Below, in pieces: positions 11,350 through 23,846 of a stretch of 64,000 bases of DNA (within the stretch, counting starts at the first letter, position 1; every line of letters starts with the position of its first letter). The notes under the pieces are model-generated. The model was not told where the DNA came from. It did no database searches and worked only from the letters and a program-made list of their open reading frames with translations. A program made the translations under genes and the position numbers. Location: the NCBI GenBank assembly GCA_963573315.1, contig OY752148.1, forward strand, positions 186,001 to 250,000, read 5' to 3'. This DNA comes from Entomortierella parvispora (taxonomy: Eukaryota > Mortierellomycota > Mortierellomycetes > Mortierellales > Mortierellaceae).

Positions 11350-12536
11350 CTAAACGATACGTGATCGGTCGCCACTTTCGCTGCTTGGGATACGAAGGCG
11401 GCAAGTGCTACCCTGTTCCATGCTGTATGCCTGCGTTCCTTGGCGGACCTGGTCTGCGATCCTGTCGAGCAAAGACGTCGGCCAGTTAACGGCCCAGACT
11501 CCAATGGCAAGCACAAGAGGAACTGCATCCAGAAGAAACATGTAAACTATGTGAGACAAAGAGGATGGGTTAGAAATAGTCGTCTTGGACAATGCCAGGG
11601 TGGTTAGACCAAACAAAGAGAATCTTGGCGTTCTCTGCCGTAGAAAGGACTTACTCTCTTTACTGATCAACTGCCCTCCATAGCCCTGGGCGAATTCAAC
11701 AATACGATAGACAGATCGGACCTACGTAGTCGTTTTCAATAGAAGATACAAGAGCCATCCTCCACATTGTTAGAAGGGTCCATACATTAAACTTTGAACA
11801 AAAATGGGATTGTTGTGTTCGGGCTCAGAGAACTTACGATGATAAACAGGCTTGACATGTAAAATCCGGCGACAATTAAGGTTGTGTTACGGTCAAGACC
11901 CAGCCAACTGTGATTTTGCCGAGCGACCCCTGTTGCCTTTCTCTCCGCGATCAAGCGTTTCAAGGCAACGGTGAGCAAAGCCGTGAAAAGACAATAGGAG
12001 ACTCCCTGCGCCGAAACTCCAATCAAGAACAGATTGTCGCCGAGGTTGGTAAGTGACAGATTGTTGGATCCCCCGGCTGCTTGCATGCCTCCTGCAGTCA
12101 ATTGGATAAAGAACGTGATGACATCCGACCAGACAAAGGTGCGACCGACGATTCGGGGAGGAATGAAGGAGTAGCGAGACTTTTCCTTCTTTGACTGGTT
12201 CTTGTCGACTCCAAACTCTGGGTCAATTGCGATAATGAACCGACCGTAAAGCATGTAGTTGAAAGCGAGAAAGGTTGAGGGCGAGATAACGACAAGGGCC
12301 TGCTGTGCAATGTAGAGAGATAGTTTGAGGTTGAGGGGATCCATCGCAAGTCTGCAAAAGTAGCCAATGGCAGAGGCGAGGGCACCAATGGGCAGACACA
12401 ATGCCCATTTGTTTTTGCTGCGAAAAATGTAGAAGAAGAACAAGAGTGCCTGGACTGCGTAGATTGTGCCGAGGATGACGTTGCCCACCAAGCTGGGTTT
12501 GTACTTGAGGATTCCTGGATGGGTAGGTTCTGGCAT
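11350..12536 (-). CDS. RTA1-family multi-pass membrane protein
   Basis: Three exons (12536-11838, 11721-11655, 11546-11350) join in phase to give 320 residues. Seven hydrophobic segments are visible. Family-typical blocks are FFFYIFRSKNKWALCLPIGA near the start, GRFIIAIDPEFGVD in the middle, and the spliced RSVYRIVEFAQGYGGQLISK followed by the last helix (IYMFLLDAVPLVLAIGVW). RTA1 proteins are fungus-specific and linked to lipid movement and resistance to membrane-active compounds (Rta1, Rsb1, Rtm1 in yeast); the substrate here is unknown. The gene is divergent from the Zn2Cys6 regulator with about 470 bp between start codons, so shared control is possible. Confidence 0.9.
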
Positions 12537-13003
12537 TTGTGTGAAGATGTGTAGTTGAAGATTGGAAAAAGAGATGAGGGAAGGAGGTGAGGGCAGAGTG
12601 AAGAGAGGAAGAAAGAGAGAGAGGAGAGCGTGCTGTGCAATAAGACGGGTGATGTGTGTAATTCCACGATAGGGTTAATACACTGCCTGAATGTTTACTG
12701 ATCGAGGAGGGAGCAACGGTTACACATCTTCGCGCGCTTTTATTTGTAAAGACGAACAACAGCCTTCTCCAGCCGGTTCTTGGCACAGAGGTCGATCACC
12801 GCGGACAAACGCAACTCCGGCGGAGATGTGGCCCTGCAACATTTAACCTTGTTTCTCCACTTGGACTTTTGGGACTTTGTGGTATACCCTTAAAGGGCTG
12901 TTTGCCGCACACTGAAAATATATCTCCGGCCCCGATTCAAACAAAAAGCTCACCTCTTTCCCTCTCTCTCTCCCGTTGCTTGCTCATCTCATCTCCGGAG
13001 CAG
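12537..13003. promoter_or_regulatory. Divergent promoter region, RTA1 gene / Zn2Cys6 factor
   Basis: A 467-bp interval separates the two start codons. An AATATAT TATA-like box at about 12915-12921 (+) lies roughly 90 bp before the regulator's ATG. No RTA1-side TATA is clear. Confidence 0.45.
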
Positions 13004-16000
13004 ATGCCAAATCCGAAGTCCGTCCCCTCCTCCGCCGCTGCCTCCCCCTCCGTGTCACAGCATGCACCTCCCTCAACCACAGTCTCCTCATCCACAACCT
13101 CCATCTCCACCACCCCTGCTCTTTCCTCCTCGCCAAAGCCCAACGCTCCAGCCCGACATAGCAAACGACCTCTTGCAAAGCGCAGTTGTCTCAGCTGTAG
13201 ACTAAAAAAGACTCGCTGCGAACTCCCAGATCTGTTTGTCCCGTCATCACAAGACCCCGTCATCAAGTCCAAGAGATGCCACCGTTGCAGCGCTCTTGAC
13301 ATCGATTGCATCGTCTGGGACGGAGCCAGGAAGAGAAAGCCAAAACTTCCTCCTCGCAACGAAAGCGATCAACCAGACAAAGATACAACAAACAACAGGC
13401 TCGCACAGGAGACTTCGTGGGGTCCACTCACTCATCTCGCCAGTGCAGCCGTGGCCGTCGCTACACAGTCAACGTTGTCACCATGGTCAACGCCACCAGC
13501 ATCTTCTCTGCAGCCAGACCCAATTCCTCCTCAGTTAACCGGTTCTTCAAGATCATCTACACCAATATCATCGCTCTCGTCGCTGTTATCGCACTTGCCG
13601 CCTCATCATTCCAAAACTCGCTCGCCGGCCACAGCATCCGATCCTTTCTTCCACATTCCACCCGAGATGTTTAGACAGTCTTCTCCTGAGCTTCAGGAAT
13701 CATTGCCCAGGGTTACTGATGCATGTGCTGAGAAAGCTAGGGAGGATGATTCAACACTTGGAGCGCCATCCTCACGCGGTAACCAAGGAGACAAACCAAG
13801 ATCAATAGGGAAGGAAGATTGTCGACATCACAAGCAACAGTCGGCTTCTACATCTACGTCCGAATGCCTTTCTACAAGTGCCGAGAAGGAGGTGAATGCT
13901 GCCCCGAAATCCCACGACAGAACATGGAGATCAGTCTGGCGACCCATCTCTGTGCTTGTGGACTATGCGGCACAGCAGCCCCAGTTTGCTAGCTACCTTG
14001 TACAGAGGGTAATTTTACCAAATCCTAGCCTCAAGTCAATCGATCTGATGGAACTGATCGATAGGGAAGAGTGCCTCAAGCTAACAGCTTGGTGAGTTGT
14101 GTACCTTCTTGACGTGAATGGGGTGTGTTATGAGCTGTCCATTGAAAAGGAGAGAAGGTATTTGGACTAATCCTTTTTTTACCCTTTCAAATTGCAGCCT
14201 AGAGCCTTACCTTTCGTGGCATCCTCATCTTCCATCGCTCGAGTCCTTGTACAATCTCCACGCCCGAAAACCAACAAAGTCGAGTCTCTTCCTTCTGGCA
14301 TCCATGTGCGTTATAGCAGGTCGCCATCGTCATCCACTGTCTTCGAGTCTGATGCGGATACTATCTGCCACAGTGGATCGTTTGGGAACTCGGATGCTCC
14401 TTTCAGGATCATGCGACATTTACACAGTTCAGGCGCTCGAGATTTTGTTGGCTCATGAGCCGAGTCTGATAGGCACATCGGTCTGCGGTGGTTGGGAAGA
14501 GCAGGCGAGCAGAGGAAAAGGCCTTGCAGGAGAGAGTCTCTTGACGACCGCCTTGAGTATCTCACGGGAAATTGGACTGGACAAATCCGTTCGAGCCCTC
14601 AAGGAAGTACTAGCAGCCGATTCCAAAGACAGGAACAATGCTGCTCGGGATGAAGGATCCCTTGCAAAGATGTTCGTGGCGTCGTCTCTGTGGATGAGTC
14701 TACGGCTGTGGGAGGGGCACTACATCTTTGTAAAGTCTACAATTCGACCTATGAGGGATCTGAACGAGCTGGTGGAGGATGCAAAGTGCTTGATCTCAAT
14801 TGACCAACAGGGAGCCAAGGTTGAAGCGGGTCTGTTCAGTTTGGACAAATTCTTTGCAGGCACGGTCGAAAATCTCAGTCGGGATAACGACGAGCTTCTT
14901 CGATCTGCTGGTATGAATGAACTCATGGATGAAAATGAATGACAACTGAATCCCCTCTCCCCTTCTCCCCCTACCCCCAAAATGAAGAGTACTACTAACG
15001 CAAGGACCATCACATTTTTCTTTATCCTACTGAGAAAAGGCAGAACCATGCTTGCGTACAGAATACAAGCCATGGCATTGTTTCAAGAGTCAATGGCAAA
15101 GATTCAGGACCTCACTGCCACCGAAAAAGACGCAAAGCATGGAGAAACCAGTCTACAATTCCGTGGTAAAGTTGTCGACACGATTTTACTCGCCCTTCAA
15201 GACTTGGCTCAAATCGAACAAGACCAGCGGCAGAGCATGACCCCTTTTTCCTGGCATCCCTCTGCTGGCCTGGTAGAGGAGTGGTCTCAGCTTGAATCCC
15301 ACACCCTTTTTTCCATTCTGTGCACATTTGGCACTTGCGCCATCTATACCGGCCAGTTTGACGGCGCGTTTTCTGCAAAGGCGTTCATGGAAGACCTTCA
15401 AAGGGATATCCAACTTCGGGATCCAATCTCTTCTGTGGGCTTGAATCGGATGGATATTTCCGAGAAACTGGTCGCCTCCTTCTCGTTTTTCAATCGTCGG
15501 CTAAACATTGCTGCCACATCCGACATTACCATGACGGCACAAAGGAACCCAAAGGGATTAATGGAAGCTACCGGAGCGCCCATCTTTTTGACATGTGCGT
15601 TAGTGGTGGATGGCTGCAGGTTGTTCCTTGAAGGAGCAGCCTTTATCTTGATGGCGTATTTCACCATGGAGAGCAAGAGTGACACGAAAATGTTGCTCAT
15701 GATCCAAGCCGCGCAGAGACTGGACGAGTTGGATGGGAATATCTATTTCTTGGAGCGATCGGCTCACACTGAAGGACAGAAAGAGTTGGGAGAAGCTGGA
15801 GATGAAGTCCATGACGATGATTTAGAGCCACCCTTGAGCATCAGTAAGGTGGCCGCAAAGCATGTCCGAGAGATGGCAGTAATGATCCAGAAATGGAAGC
15901 TTGCCTGTTCTATATATCGAAGGCGAAGGACTGTCGCCAAGGAGAATGTTCGCCAGGAGGACAAGCAAGATCAGGTCGGGAAAAACATCACGGGAGACCA

Positions 16001-16541
16001 AGACCGAGATGATGGCCTGGAAAGTTCTTCAGTAGCTGCAGCATCATCCGATGGCCCTCAATCTTCAGCTTTTACAACGGCAGTTTCGGGTGCCACCGCT
16101 ACCCAGGCGACTCTGACTGGGGGCAGAGCCGATGACCTGCAGTATGAGAGACCTCCAGGGCCTTTTCCTTCGAATGCGGAACCGGTGGTGCCGACACAGA
16201 CCAGGCGCAACAGAGATATTCACAGTAACATTAGAAACTTGAGTCACGGCTTTCATGTACTTCATCAAGGCAACATCCACTACGGCAGCGGTCATTGGCC
16301 CAGCGCACATCCTGGCACAGTAGAAAACTTGCTGCAGGGGTTTTCACAAGTGCCTCTCGCGTATCCACCACAAGAGTGGCCTCAAGATGCCGACCTGGCG
16401 CGACAGTTCGGGTCAATTGACCAGCTTCTCTCTGGGACAATTCCAGACTCGACACAGCACATCACTGGTGGGACGGTTGGGGGCGTATATGACCTACCTC
16501 TGTACGACTCTTTCTTTGATAATCTGTTTTCGCCTACGTAA
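13004..16541 (+). CDS. Zn2Cys6 fungal-specific transcription factor
   Basis: Exons 13004-14091, 14198-14910 and 15040-16541 join in phase for about 1100 residues. The binuclear zinc cluster has its six cysteines at 62, 65, 72, 92, 95 and 102, with a long loop (19 residues) between the third and fourth. A basic stretch precedes it (RHSKRPLAKR). The middle and C-terminal parts read as the helical fungal transcription-factor homology region (LEPYLSWHPHLPSLESLY; LTTALSISREIGLDKSVRAL; SLWMSLRLWEGH). The tail is low-complexity. It should be a nuclear DNA-binding regulator; targets are unknown. The start is the first ATG after the TATA-like box. The third exon's acceptor (AAAAG before 15040) is chosen on phase and is the weakest border. 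Confidence 0.9.
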
Positions 16542-17926
16542 TAAATAAAGAACAGGATTATAGCTATCGGGAATCTGGACGCCGAATTCGGAGTGACCGT
16601 TTCAAGAGGGGTTCACCCAGAGAGTGGAGAGTAATGGAGTTCGCGTTGGCACGGCCAGATCGCGATTAGCGCGCCAACATCACGTGATTGATTCAAGAAA
16701 TGGCGTGGCTATGGCTGCAATCGAGACATGCACACGTCTTTCGCATTGTCCTAGCGAGCATTTCTACATCATTCGCTGTAGTTCATTACACATTTCTTTA
16801 GATCAGTCTTCCTGCTGGGACTCAGGTATGTCATTTCGTCTCGAATAATGAATGACTCGCTCTGTATATTAATATTTTTTGTTCGAGTGGGGTGTTTGTA
16901 CCTTTGCACTGGACTCGGACAGTCTTGGTCCTCTCCTTGTAGGAGAGTGGACTGCTGGGCTGAGAAAGCTGCTATCGCTGGGATACATTGTGTCTCATCA
17001 CTGTAACGAATCCCTCGCTCTGGCAAGACTGTGCATTAATTAATGAAAACTCTGCACCAAAGCTCTGGCAATATCAAAAAACCACACTGGACAAAGCTCA
17101 ACGCCTGGACCTGCTCCTTGACTCGACAGACAAGTTGCATGCATTTGGTACGCTCAGAAAAATTCTCTGTAATTGAATAGCAATACTCACTACAATTTTT
17201 CGTTAATTCGACCATTCTAATAGGGTCGTCACTCGCATTTATCTCTTTGAGAAAAATGATTTACAAGCTCTCTCGCAGCGGTATTGGAGGACTATAACAG
17301 CATCGTTGATCATTCATCAAATTGATAAGTCTTTATTGGCCGGCCGAGCATGTGTCCCTTTCAATCGAAGTTGGAAACTTGTCACATCTTGACGCCGAGG
17401 ACAGGAGTCTAGACAGGAGTTACAAAGGGATATCAAAAAATCTTACACAGGATTGCATGGGGACGAATTTCTTCAGATCTGACGACCATTTAACGAACAA
17501 GAGTTGATGGACCACATTTTCGATCCGTTTGTCTAGTCGTTTGTATGCGGTTTGGATGGAAGTTCCGAGAACTGGTAAGTGCACGTTCTGGAACCAAACT
17601 TGGTTATTTTGTAAAGTTTGCTCTGTACGAATGATTCGACGTTTCTTTTTATTTAGGGACAGACATTTCCCACCCAGTGCCAAGAGACGAGAAGACCTTG
17701 CTGAGGATTCACGCTCTAGGAAGCCATATTTATTCATCCAACCTCAAATCCAGGAAAGACTCTTTTATCTCTTCAAGTTCGTGATGGGAAGGTGATAGAC
17801 AGAAAAATGAAAGAAATTCCATATTCCAGCCCTAATTTTACACGAGTTTCTCACGGTAATAAAAATTATTCATAGAATAAAAAATAATTTATTCGTTACA
17901 CACAGCTCTACGAGACCCACAGCTAT
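16542..17926. other. Intergenic 1.4 kb, no gene recognised
   Basis: AATAAATAAAG at 16541-16551 is a likely polyadenylation signal of the transcription factor. An A/T-rich stretch at about 17840-17895 precedes the 3' end of the carboxylesterase. A minus-strand open frame at 17420-17737 has no recognisable features. Confidence 0.5.
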
Positions 17927-20158
17927 TCAAGATATGGGAGGATAGATGGGAAGGAACTTCCCACCAGCACCGTGGATTTGATAAGGGTATTGAACATTCT
18001 CCGCAATCCAATTGCACTTTTCCTTGTCCGCATTGTTAATCACGGAGCTGTTGTTCACGTCAAAGTGAAAGACTGGGCTGTTGGCTGTGTCAAACACAGG
18101 CCATTGGACACGCAAATCTTGATTGGAGCTCGCTGGTCCCAACGCACCCTTGGCTGGGTTTGGATTTCCAGTCTTTGCAAAAGTCGAGAACCGATCAATC
18201 ACCTGTCGTGAGAACCGAGCATCGTCTCCAGTCTGCTCAATACCCTTGAAGACATCCGCGGACGCAAATGTGGGCACGAGATCATCAGAGTGACAGACTC
18301 GGCCCACACAGAATGGCGCGACAGGCATTCCCGTGACCGCGTAGGCGGAACGTCCATGATCATTTCGATACAAGTAAATTTTACCATCCCCACCACCGTT
18401 ACTAGTGACCATGGAGCGCGTCATGATCTGGACGGCACAACCGAAATTCGAGTCTGTACCGGTCTTGGACCATACCCTGCGAACAGTGTCCTCCTTTGAG
18501 CTGTTGAATTTGTAAAACGGCGAGTTCTCAAAGAATTTTCGGGTCCAGTTCGCCTCCCGAAACATTTTCACAGGACCCAGAGAAGCGTCAGCCGTCAAAT
18601 GGACAGGGCTTGGGTAATACACTGGGGTGAAGATGTCGAATTCATCTCTGTTCGTGCCGAAAAGGACGTTGGCCTTCTTGTTATGGCGACCGGTTCTGAC
18701 TAGCTCTGCAAAATCTGCAGGGATCAATCCACCATCAACATTGGGGCGGAAGGTGGAGATATCCGGGATCCAGTTGTTCTTGGTGGAATTAAGGGTTTGG
18801 GCAATGGCTTCAGTTTGGGCATTCTGAATATCATCTGTCGTCCGGTTTTGAGCGCAAGCAAGATCACCGCCTTTACAGCCAAGCGCCTTCATGGTCCCTG
18901 CACCCAAACCACCAGAGGCCACCTGAGTGCTGGAGAAAGGTATGCCCATGGGGTCAGACATCGAGATGACGTTCCTGTAAAGACTGAATGCTGAGGGGGC
19001 TGAGAGCAACGCTCGCAGGGAACATGCCCCAGCAGACTCGCCAAAGATCGTCACCTGACTCGGATTACCCCCGAACGCGTCAATGTTGTCCTGGACCCAC
19101 TGCAGAGCCGTGATCTGATCCCTCACAGCCATGTTGCCCGAGGCTTTGGATCTAGGGATTTCTGGAGAATTCTCAAAGAGTCCAAAAATACTGAGACGAT
19201 AGTTCAACGTGACAACAACGACACCACCTCGAGAGACAAGGTTCCCGGGCTCAAACAAGGCAGTCGAACCAGAGTAGGTAGTAAAAGATCCACCGTGGAT
19301 AAACACCATGACAGGCAGGCCCTTGACTGGATTGGATTTCAGTGTTGGCGTATAAACGTTCAAGTATAGACAATCTTCAGATTGAGAGGCGCCAAGGAGG
19401 AGTATATCTTCTGCTTCAGTGGTAGGCGGGGAGCCGATAAAGGGGCGTTGAATACAGACATGACCAAACTCTGTTGCGTCCATGACGGAAGAAGAACGGT
19501 TCTTGTTATCGGCGAGGGTCCATGGTTTGGGAGCCACAAATCGGAGATTGCCCACTGGCGCTTGCGCGTAAGGGATGCCCAAGAATCGAAACGCATCCTG
19601 ATCCCGGTAACCCTGGTAGGACCCGTCTTTACGGGTCTTGACAGAAACCTGTTTCGATTTGTCGTTTGTGACCCCAACCATGGTCCTTGGAACCGAATTC
19701 TTGCAGAGGGCTGGTAGTTTTGTGGTACAAGACAGTTGAACGGTTGAACCATCTTGACGATCCAGGGCTGTGCAATGAGAGCTGTCTTTGCCACTGTCGG
19801 CGACCCAGAGATGCCCCATGCCCTTGACTTCGGACTGGGCGACTGGGGTGTTGTTTAAAGTCGCAATCAGATTACCATGGCCAGAGGGTTGAACGAGATC
19901 TTCGCCGAGACTGGCGCAAGCAGCCTGGCTGTCCTTGTAGGACCGAGGCTTTGAGAGAAGGATAACCGGATACTTGGTGGTCTTTGTGTCAAGATCATTG
20001 TCGAGAAGGATATGAGCGCCTTCTAATCCGGTAGCAGAGGGTGGGTTCTCGACAAGAGTCGCAGCAGAGGCGATGGTGGGGAGGGATAGACTCGCAGCCA
20101 AGAATGTGAGCGAGAAGGCAGCTGAACATGAGGTGCATAGTATGATCATTTTAAGCAT
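17927..20158 (-). CDS. Secreted carboxylesterase type B with N-terminal lectin-like domain
   Basis: Single exon, 743 residues. An N-terminal signal peptide (about 1-32) precedes a segment (about 60-155) reading SYKDSQAACASLGEDLVQPS, then LWVADSG, then Cys-spaced residues ending PALCKNS. That layout resembles a C-type-lectin-like fold. From about residue 190 it is a classic alpha/beta-hydrolase carboxylesterase: FLGIPYAQAPVGNLRF, SEDCLYLNVYTP, VFIHGGSF (oxyanion hole), nucleophile Ser375 in FGESAGA, a GTNRDEF segment carrying the likely acid, and His623 in CHSDDL. It should hydrolyse esters outside the cell. Length exceeds the usual 530-560 residues because of the extra N-terminal domain. The lectin-like call is by pattern only. 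Confidence 0.9.
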   Translation of the reverse strand: MLKMIILCTSCSAAFSLTFLAASLSLPTIASAATLVENPPSATGLEGAHILLDNDLDTKTTKYPVILLSKPRSYKDSQAACASLGEDLVQPSGHGNLIATLNNTPVAQSEVKGMGHLWVADSGKDSSHCTALDRQDGSTVQLSCTTKLPALCKNSVPRTMVGVTNDKSKQVSVKTRKDGSYQGYRDQDAFRFLGIPYAQAPVGNLRFVAPKPWTLADNKNRSSSVMDATEFGHVCIQRPFIGSPPTTEAEDILLLGASQSEDCLYLNVYTPTLKSNPVKGLPVMVFIHGGSFTTYSGSTALFEPGNLVSRGGVVVVTLNYRLSIFGLFENSPEIPRSKASGNMAVRDQITALQWVQDNIDAFGGNPSQVTIFGESAGACSLRALLSAPSAFSLYRNVISMSDPMGIPFSSTQVASGGLGAGTMKALGCKGGDLACAQNRTTDDIQNAQTEAIAQTLNSTKNNWIPDISTFRPNVDGGLIPADFAELVRTGRHNKKANVLFGTNRDEFDIFTPVYYPSPVHLTADASLGPVKMFREANWTRKFFENSPFYKFNSSKEDTVRRVWSKTGTDSNFGCAVQIMTRSMVTSNGGGDGKIYLYRNDHGRSAYAVTGMPVAPFCVGRVCHSDDLVPTFASADVFKGIEQTGDDARFSRQVIDRFSTFAKTGNPNPAKGALGPASSNQDLRVQWPVFDTANSPVFHFDVNNSSVINNADKEKCNWIAENVQYPYQIHGAGGKFLPIYPPIS

Positions 20159-20751
20159 GTGCAGATAGAAGACAGTGGATGCCGGTTTAAAACGAGAATC
20201 TTTATCGATTTCGAGACACCTTCGCTAAAAAAAAAAAAAAGAAAAAAAAGAGGGGGGACCTCGGTCTCACCTTTTGTGACAAGTCCAAGGACGTGACCCG
20301 GTTTTTTTGTCGATCGATCCGAAGTTCCGGACCGATCGCCAATCGGCGAATCTCTTCTCTTCCGCGACTTGTCGTAGCGCGCGTTTGAGCTTGGTATCTG
20401 TCTACTGCTACTGTCGCGTCATTTTCTTTGTTAGGTTTATGTAGCTGACGTCTATGTCAGCAAGGCACATACACACGTAATGTACACCCTCTGGTTCCAG
20501 AATGGTAAATCGTCGGTTTTTTATTTAATAAAGAGAAAAAAATATCGACAAAGTGGCTAGGGACAGCCACGAGCAAATTTGCTAGTATGGTTTATTGCAA
20601 GTTGCAGCAAGGACGGCGGCCTGGCTATCTAACTGTGGCTGAATTGAAAGTCAGGCACAATTGGACTCAATAATCATTGGTTTTGTGACGATTCTAACCG
20701 GAAGTCCATCCTAAGCTAGGGATACAATCATAGACAGCTGGAAACTGGCTG
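20159..20751. other. Carboxylesterase promoter and CRN 3' flank
   Basis: A near-pure adenine/purine tract at about 20226-20250 lies just upstream of the carboxylesterase start on its template side. AATAAAGAGAAAAAAATA near 20525-20545 is A/T-rich. No gene is seen. Confidence 0.4.
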
Positions 20752-23700
20752 CTAAGGCCTTGGCTTTTTGGGGTTGGAAGATGACCCCTTTCCCTCTAAA
20801 CGTCGTTTTCCTGGCGTTTTAATTCCCTTCACAAATTCGACATGGCTCTTGGGAAAGATCGCTTCGAAATTCGTCTCATCCACCCTGATGACCACTTGTG
20901 TGAGATCATCGTAACCCTGTGAAATCTTGGACGGTCTGGGACGAAGAGTAGCCAGTCTGGTTTTGATAGTTTCAAGTTCAAGATCCGGCCGAGGAGCCAA
21001 GCCAGTCAGCTTAGCCGGGTATGCAACAATCATACTAATATAGACATTCGCCGGGCAGTATTCGTAAAAGTTCTTGGCATGCTTGTTAACCGCGTTCAGG
21101 GATACGGTCTCCAGTGCCTCACGAGATTCCGGGGTGGACATGACTTGGCGGAGTTTGAGCTGCAAGAACACTGGGACGACACCGTTTTTGTTGGAGGTAT
21201 TTTTCATGATGATATTTTTCCTGACTCGTATAAAAAAGATAACGTCCGGTCCTGACGGCTTTTCTTGAGGGAAAAAGAAGGGTGGGACTGGCACACCGTC
21301 ATCTCGAAGAGAGTTGTTGTTGGCATGCGCATCCATGAACTCCTCCATCGAGATGTGATTGTAAGTGATGCCTCGTTCGAAACGGTCTTCAACCAGGCCG
21401 ACAATCTCAGTGTGGCCCTCAAGGACCTTGGAAAGAGACGGAATCGGTGGATTATGAGTCCACTTGGACAGCGGGTGTAACTTGAACGTTTCTGGTAAGA
21501 CGTTAGCCATCATGAGCTCCCATGCATAACCGTGAGCTTGGGCTTTGGGAATTCGATATACCCAGCTCATGAGAGCCTTTACAAAGCCAGAGTCATTGGC
21601 CATGAAATACGTCTCGGCTGCTTTGAGAACAAAAGGCTCATCCAGAACAACCCTTGCTTGTCCATCGATCATCTTGATTCTTCCAAATGCACGCTCAACC
21701 AGCTCGGGGAGGAAAGGATGCAAGACAAGTTCATTACCCCCAAACATGTATCGCTGAAAGAGGAACAGCCCCAAAATTTCCTCCACTGACTGGAGGTTCG
21801 GGAAGTGGTCGATGTTATCGTGGTATTTGCTTTGAAGTCGACGAAGTTCGTGCTGCAGGTTGCCAGGCGTTTCGATGAAAGAAAAAGAAGTCAAGTTCTC
21901 CTCCGTGTCAACGACAGCTTTTTTCCACCCATCTGCCATATCCAATCCGATAGTCTCTTCCAAGCAGGTGACTATTGGACGAAAACGACCAACAAGCTTT
22001 TCGACCATCATCCCAATTGCCTCTTGAGGAAAAAGTGATTCCAAATATTGCCCTGCACCATCGTCCACTAGAGACCTACTCAGGCCAGCAATATAGGCCT
22101 CGACGGACTGTTGATCAGTCCATCCTGGGAACTCCATGTAGGTGTGGCCATTGGACAATTGTTTGCCGGCAGCTCCCGAACTGACAACCCAGTCAAGCGT
22201 GTATATGCTGAGACCAGTTCCAGAAACGATCTGGAAGAGGTTTGCTCCTGAGATCATTCGGAAAGCATGCAGAATGGGCGAAAGCAGTGGGCGGTTATCG
22301 TCAGAAGCTCTCGACTTGAAGCGACGAGGGTACTTTTCTCCTAGAGTCTGGGCCTCGTCCTGAACTACAAGAAGTGACTGAGGGGACCAAAAACCAATGT
22401 GTTGCTTCAGGAGTTCAGTCGTACTGTCTAGTTTCTGCTCAAGAAGATCGACCAAAACATGCTCCCCTGTCGTTGTCCACTGTGTTTTTAGGAGGCGCTG
22501 AAAGAGGTCATCAAACACATCTCCGCTGACTTCAGGATCCTTGAGGACATGAGGACAGGCTTGAAGAATTGTCCATCGAGCGCATGAAAAGGTGAGGACG
22601 TTGATATCAGGCACCTTCAGACAGAACTGAAGGATAGAGAGGCGAGCAAAGAAAAGAAGGTACGTCATTTTTCTGGCACATCTGTTGTTGGCATCTTGAT
22701 CGTCGTTCTGCAGGTATTTCTCAATCCTGAGTACAAGAGTGGATAAGTCGGCCGAGCCAAGGTCCTTTTCTGAGGCATTGAAGTAAAAGCCCCAGCGCCG
22801 TGAGAGTGCTTCGATTAAACCACGGGTTTTGCCACAGCCGCTCACTCCAAAGACAGTCGCTATTTCGCTCTCACTATTTCTCATCAAGTCCAGGATAACA
22901 TTGGATCTTGGTGAAATTTCGGCCATTGTAGGATCCGGTAGATCAAAAAAGAGTAGACTTGGCCGAGTTTCGATTGGTTTGTCATCTCCACGGAGCCAAA
23001 CCCTGGGAAGACCACGAATGCGGCCAGTCGTGACTGGGAGTACCCTATGACCTTCGGTGAACTGAGTGAGAAATGTGGCGGCAGGAGTTTCAGGTGCGAA
23101 AAACTCGGTAGTGATCCTCGTAATCTCCACTTCGATACCCCCTATTTTGTTAATAAATAGTCGAGTCGATGAGCATAGTTACTCAGAAATCCAACATTAT
23201 ACGTGGGTAATACTGACTGACCAATGTTAGGAGGGACAGGGCGAAAACTCTCCAAACCACGACCAGCAGTAGTGAGTAAAGAGGAGGTTTGAGCGGGGAA
23301 AGGAGTTTGAACTATGTCGGAGCAAAAAAGGCGTATGAGCCGCAGTAGGTACAATAGATCAATGAAGAAGCTTGTGCATTTTTGTCAGTGAAAACAAGCG
23401 CGACTTTACTTGGAAGTGGTCGTTGGACGATGATGTGGATCATATTTTGGGCAACCTCATCGCCGAAGACGCTACGAAGCTCATAGGTTGCCTTGAGTTT
23501 CTTCTTTTCGCCCTCAGGTATATTGTCGATAGAGATGGATACCTCGTCATCGTCGTTGTCGCCACCAGGGACGGGACGCGAGACAGACCAAAGGGTGAGA
23601 TCTTCTGCTTCCAAATTCTTAAACCAGGCTGGCTTGCTAAGATGGACGAGGGTTCGGAGATCCTCGACTGTTTTCGGCTCAGCAATCTCTTGTAATGTTG

Positions 23701-23773
23701 GAAGCAGTTTGAATGATCTTGAGGAAGGATCGCCGTCCACAAGACATCTCAGAGAGGAAAAATAGTTGGTCAT
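20752..23773 (-). CDS. Crinkler (CRN)-type protein: ubiquitin-like header, P-loop ATPase, nuclease-like C-terminus
   Basis: Exon 1 (23773-23410) and exon 2 (23141-20752) join in phase for 917 residues. Residues 1-121 form the ubiquitin-like CRN header: LRCLVDGDPSSRSFKL, LTLWSVSRPVPGGDND, IHIIVQRPLP. The junction leads into FFAPETPAATFLTQF and RGLPRVWLRG, typical of CRN/CR proteins. Walker A is GVSGCGKT at 220-227, and a Walker B-like strand reads SLLVVQDEAQ. Near the C-terminus GPDVIFFI (Asp754) and FLQLKL (Gln782, Lys784) fit a PD-(D/E)XK nuclease core with Gln in place of the acid. The tail GKRRL...NPKKPRP is a likely nuclear signal. CRNs are host-directed or conflict-type proteins; no signal peptide is seen. 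Its role here is unknown. Confidence 0.85.
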
Positions 23774-23846
23774 TGTGTGAGGGATGGAGGAAGAGAGAGG
23801 ATGGTGGGTGAAAGAAAGAGTATTATTGCAGGGTGGGGGGTGAGAT

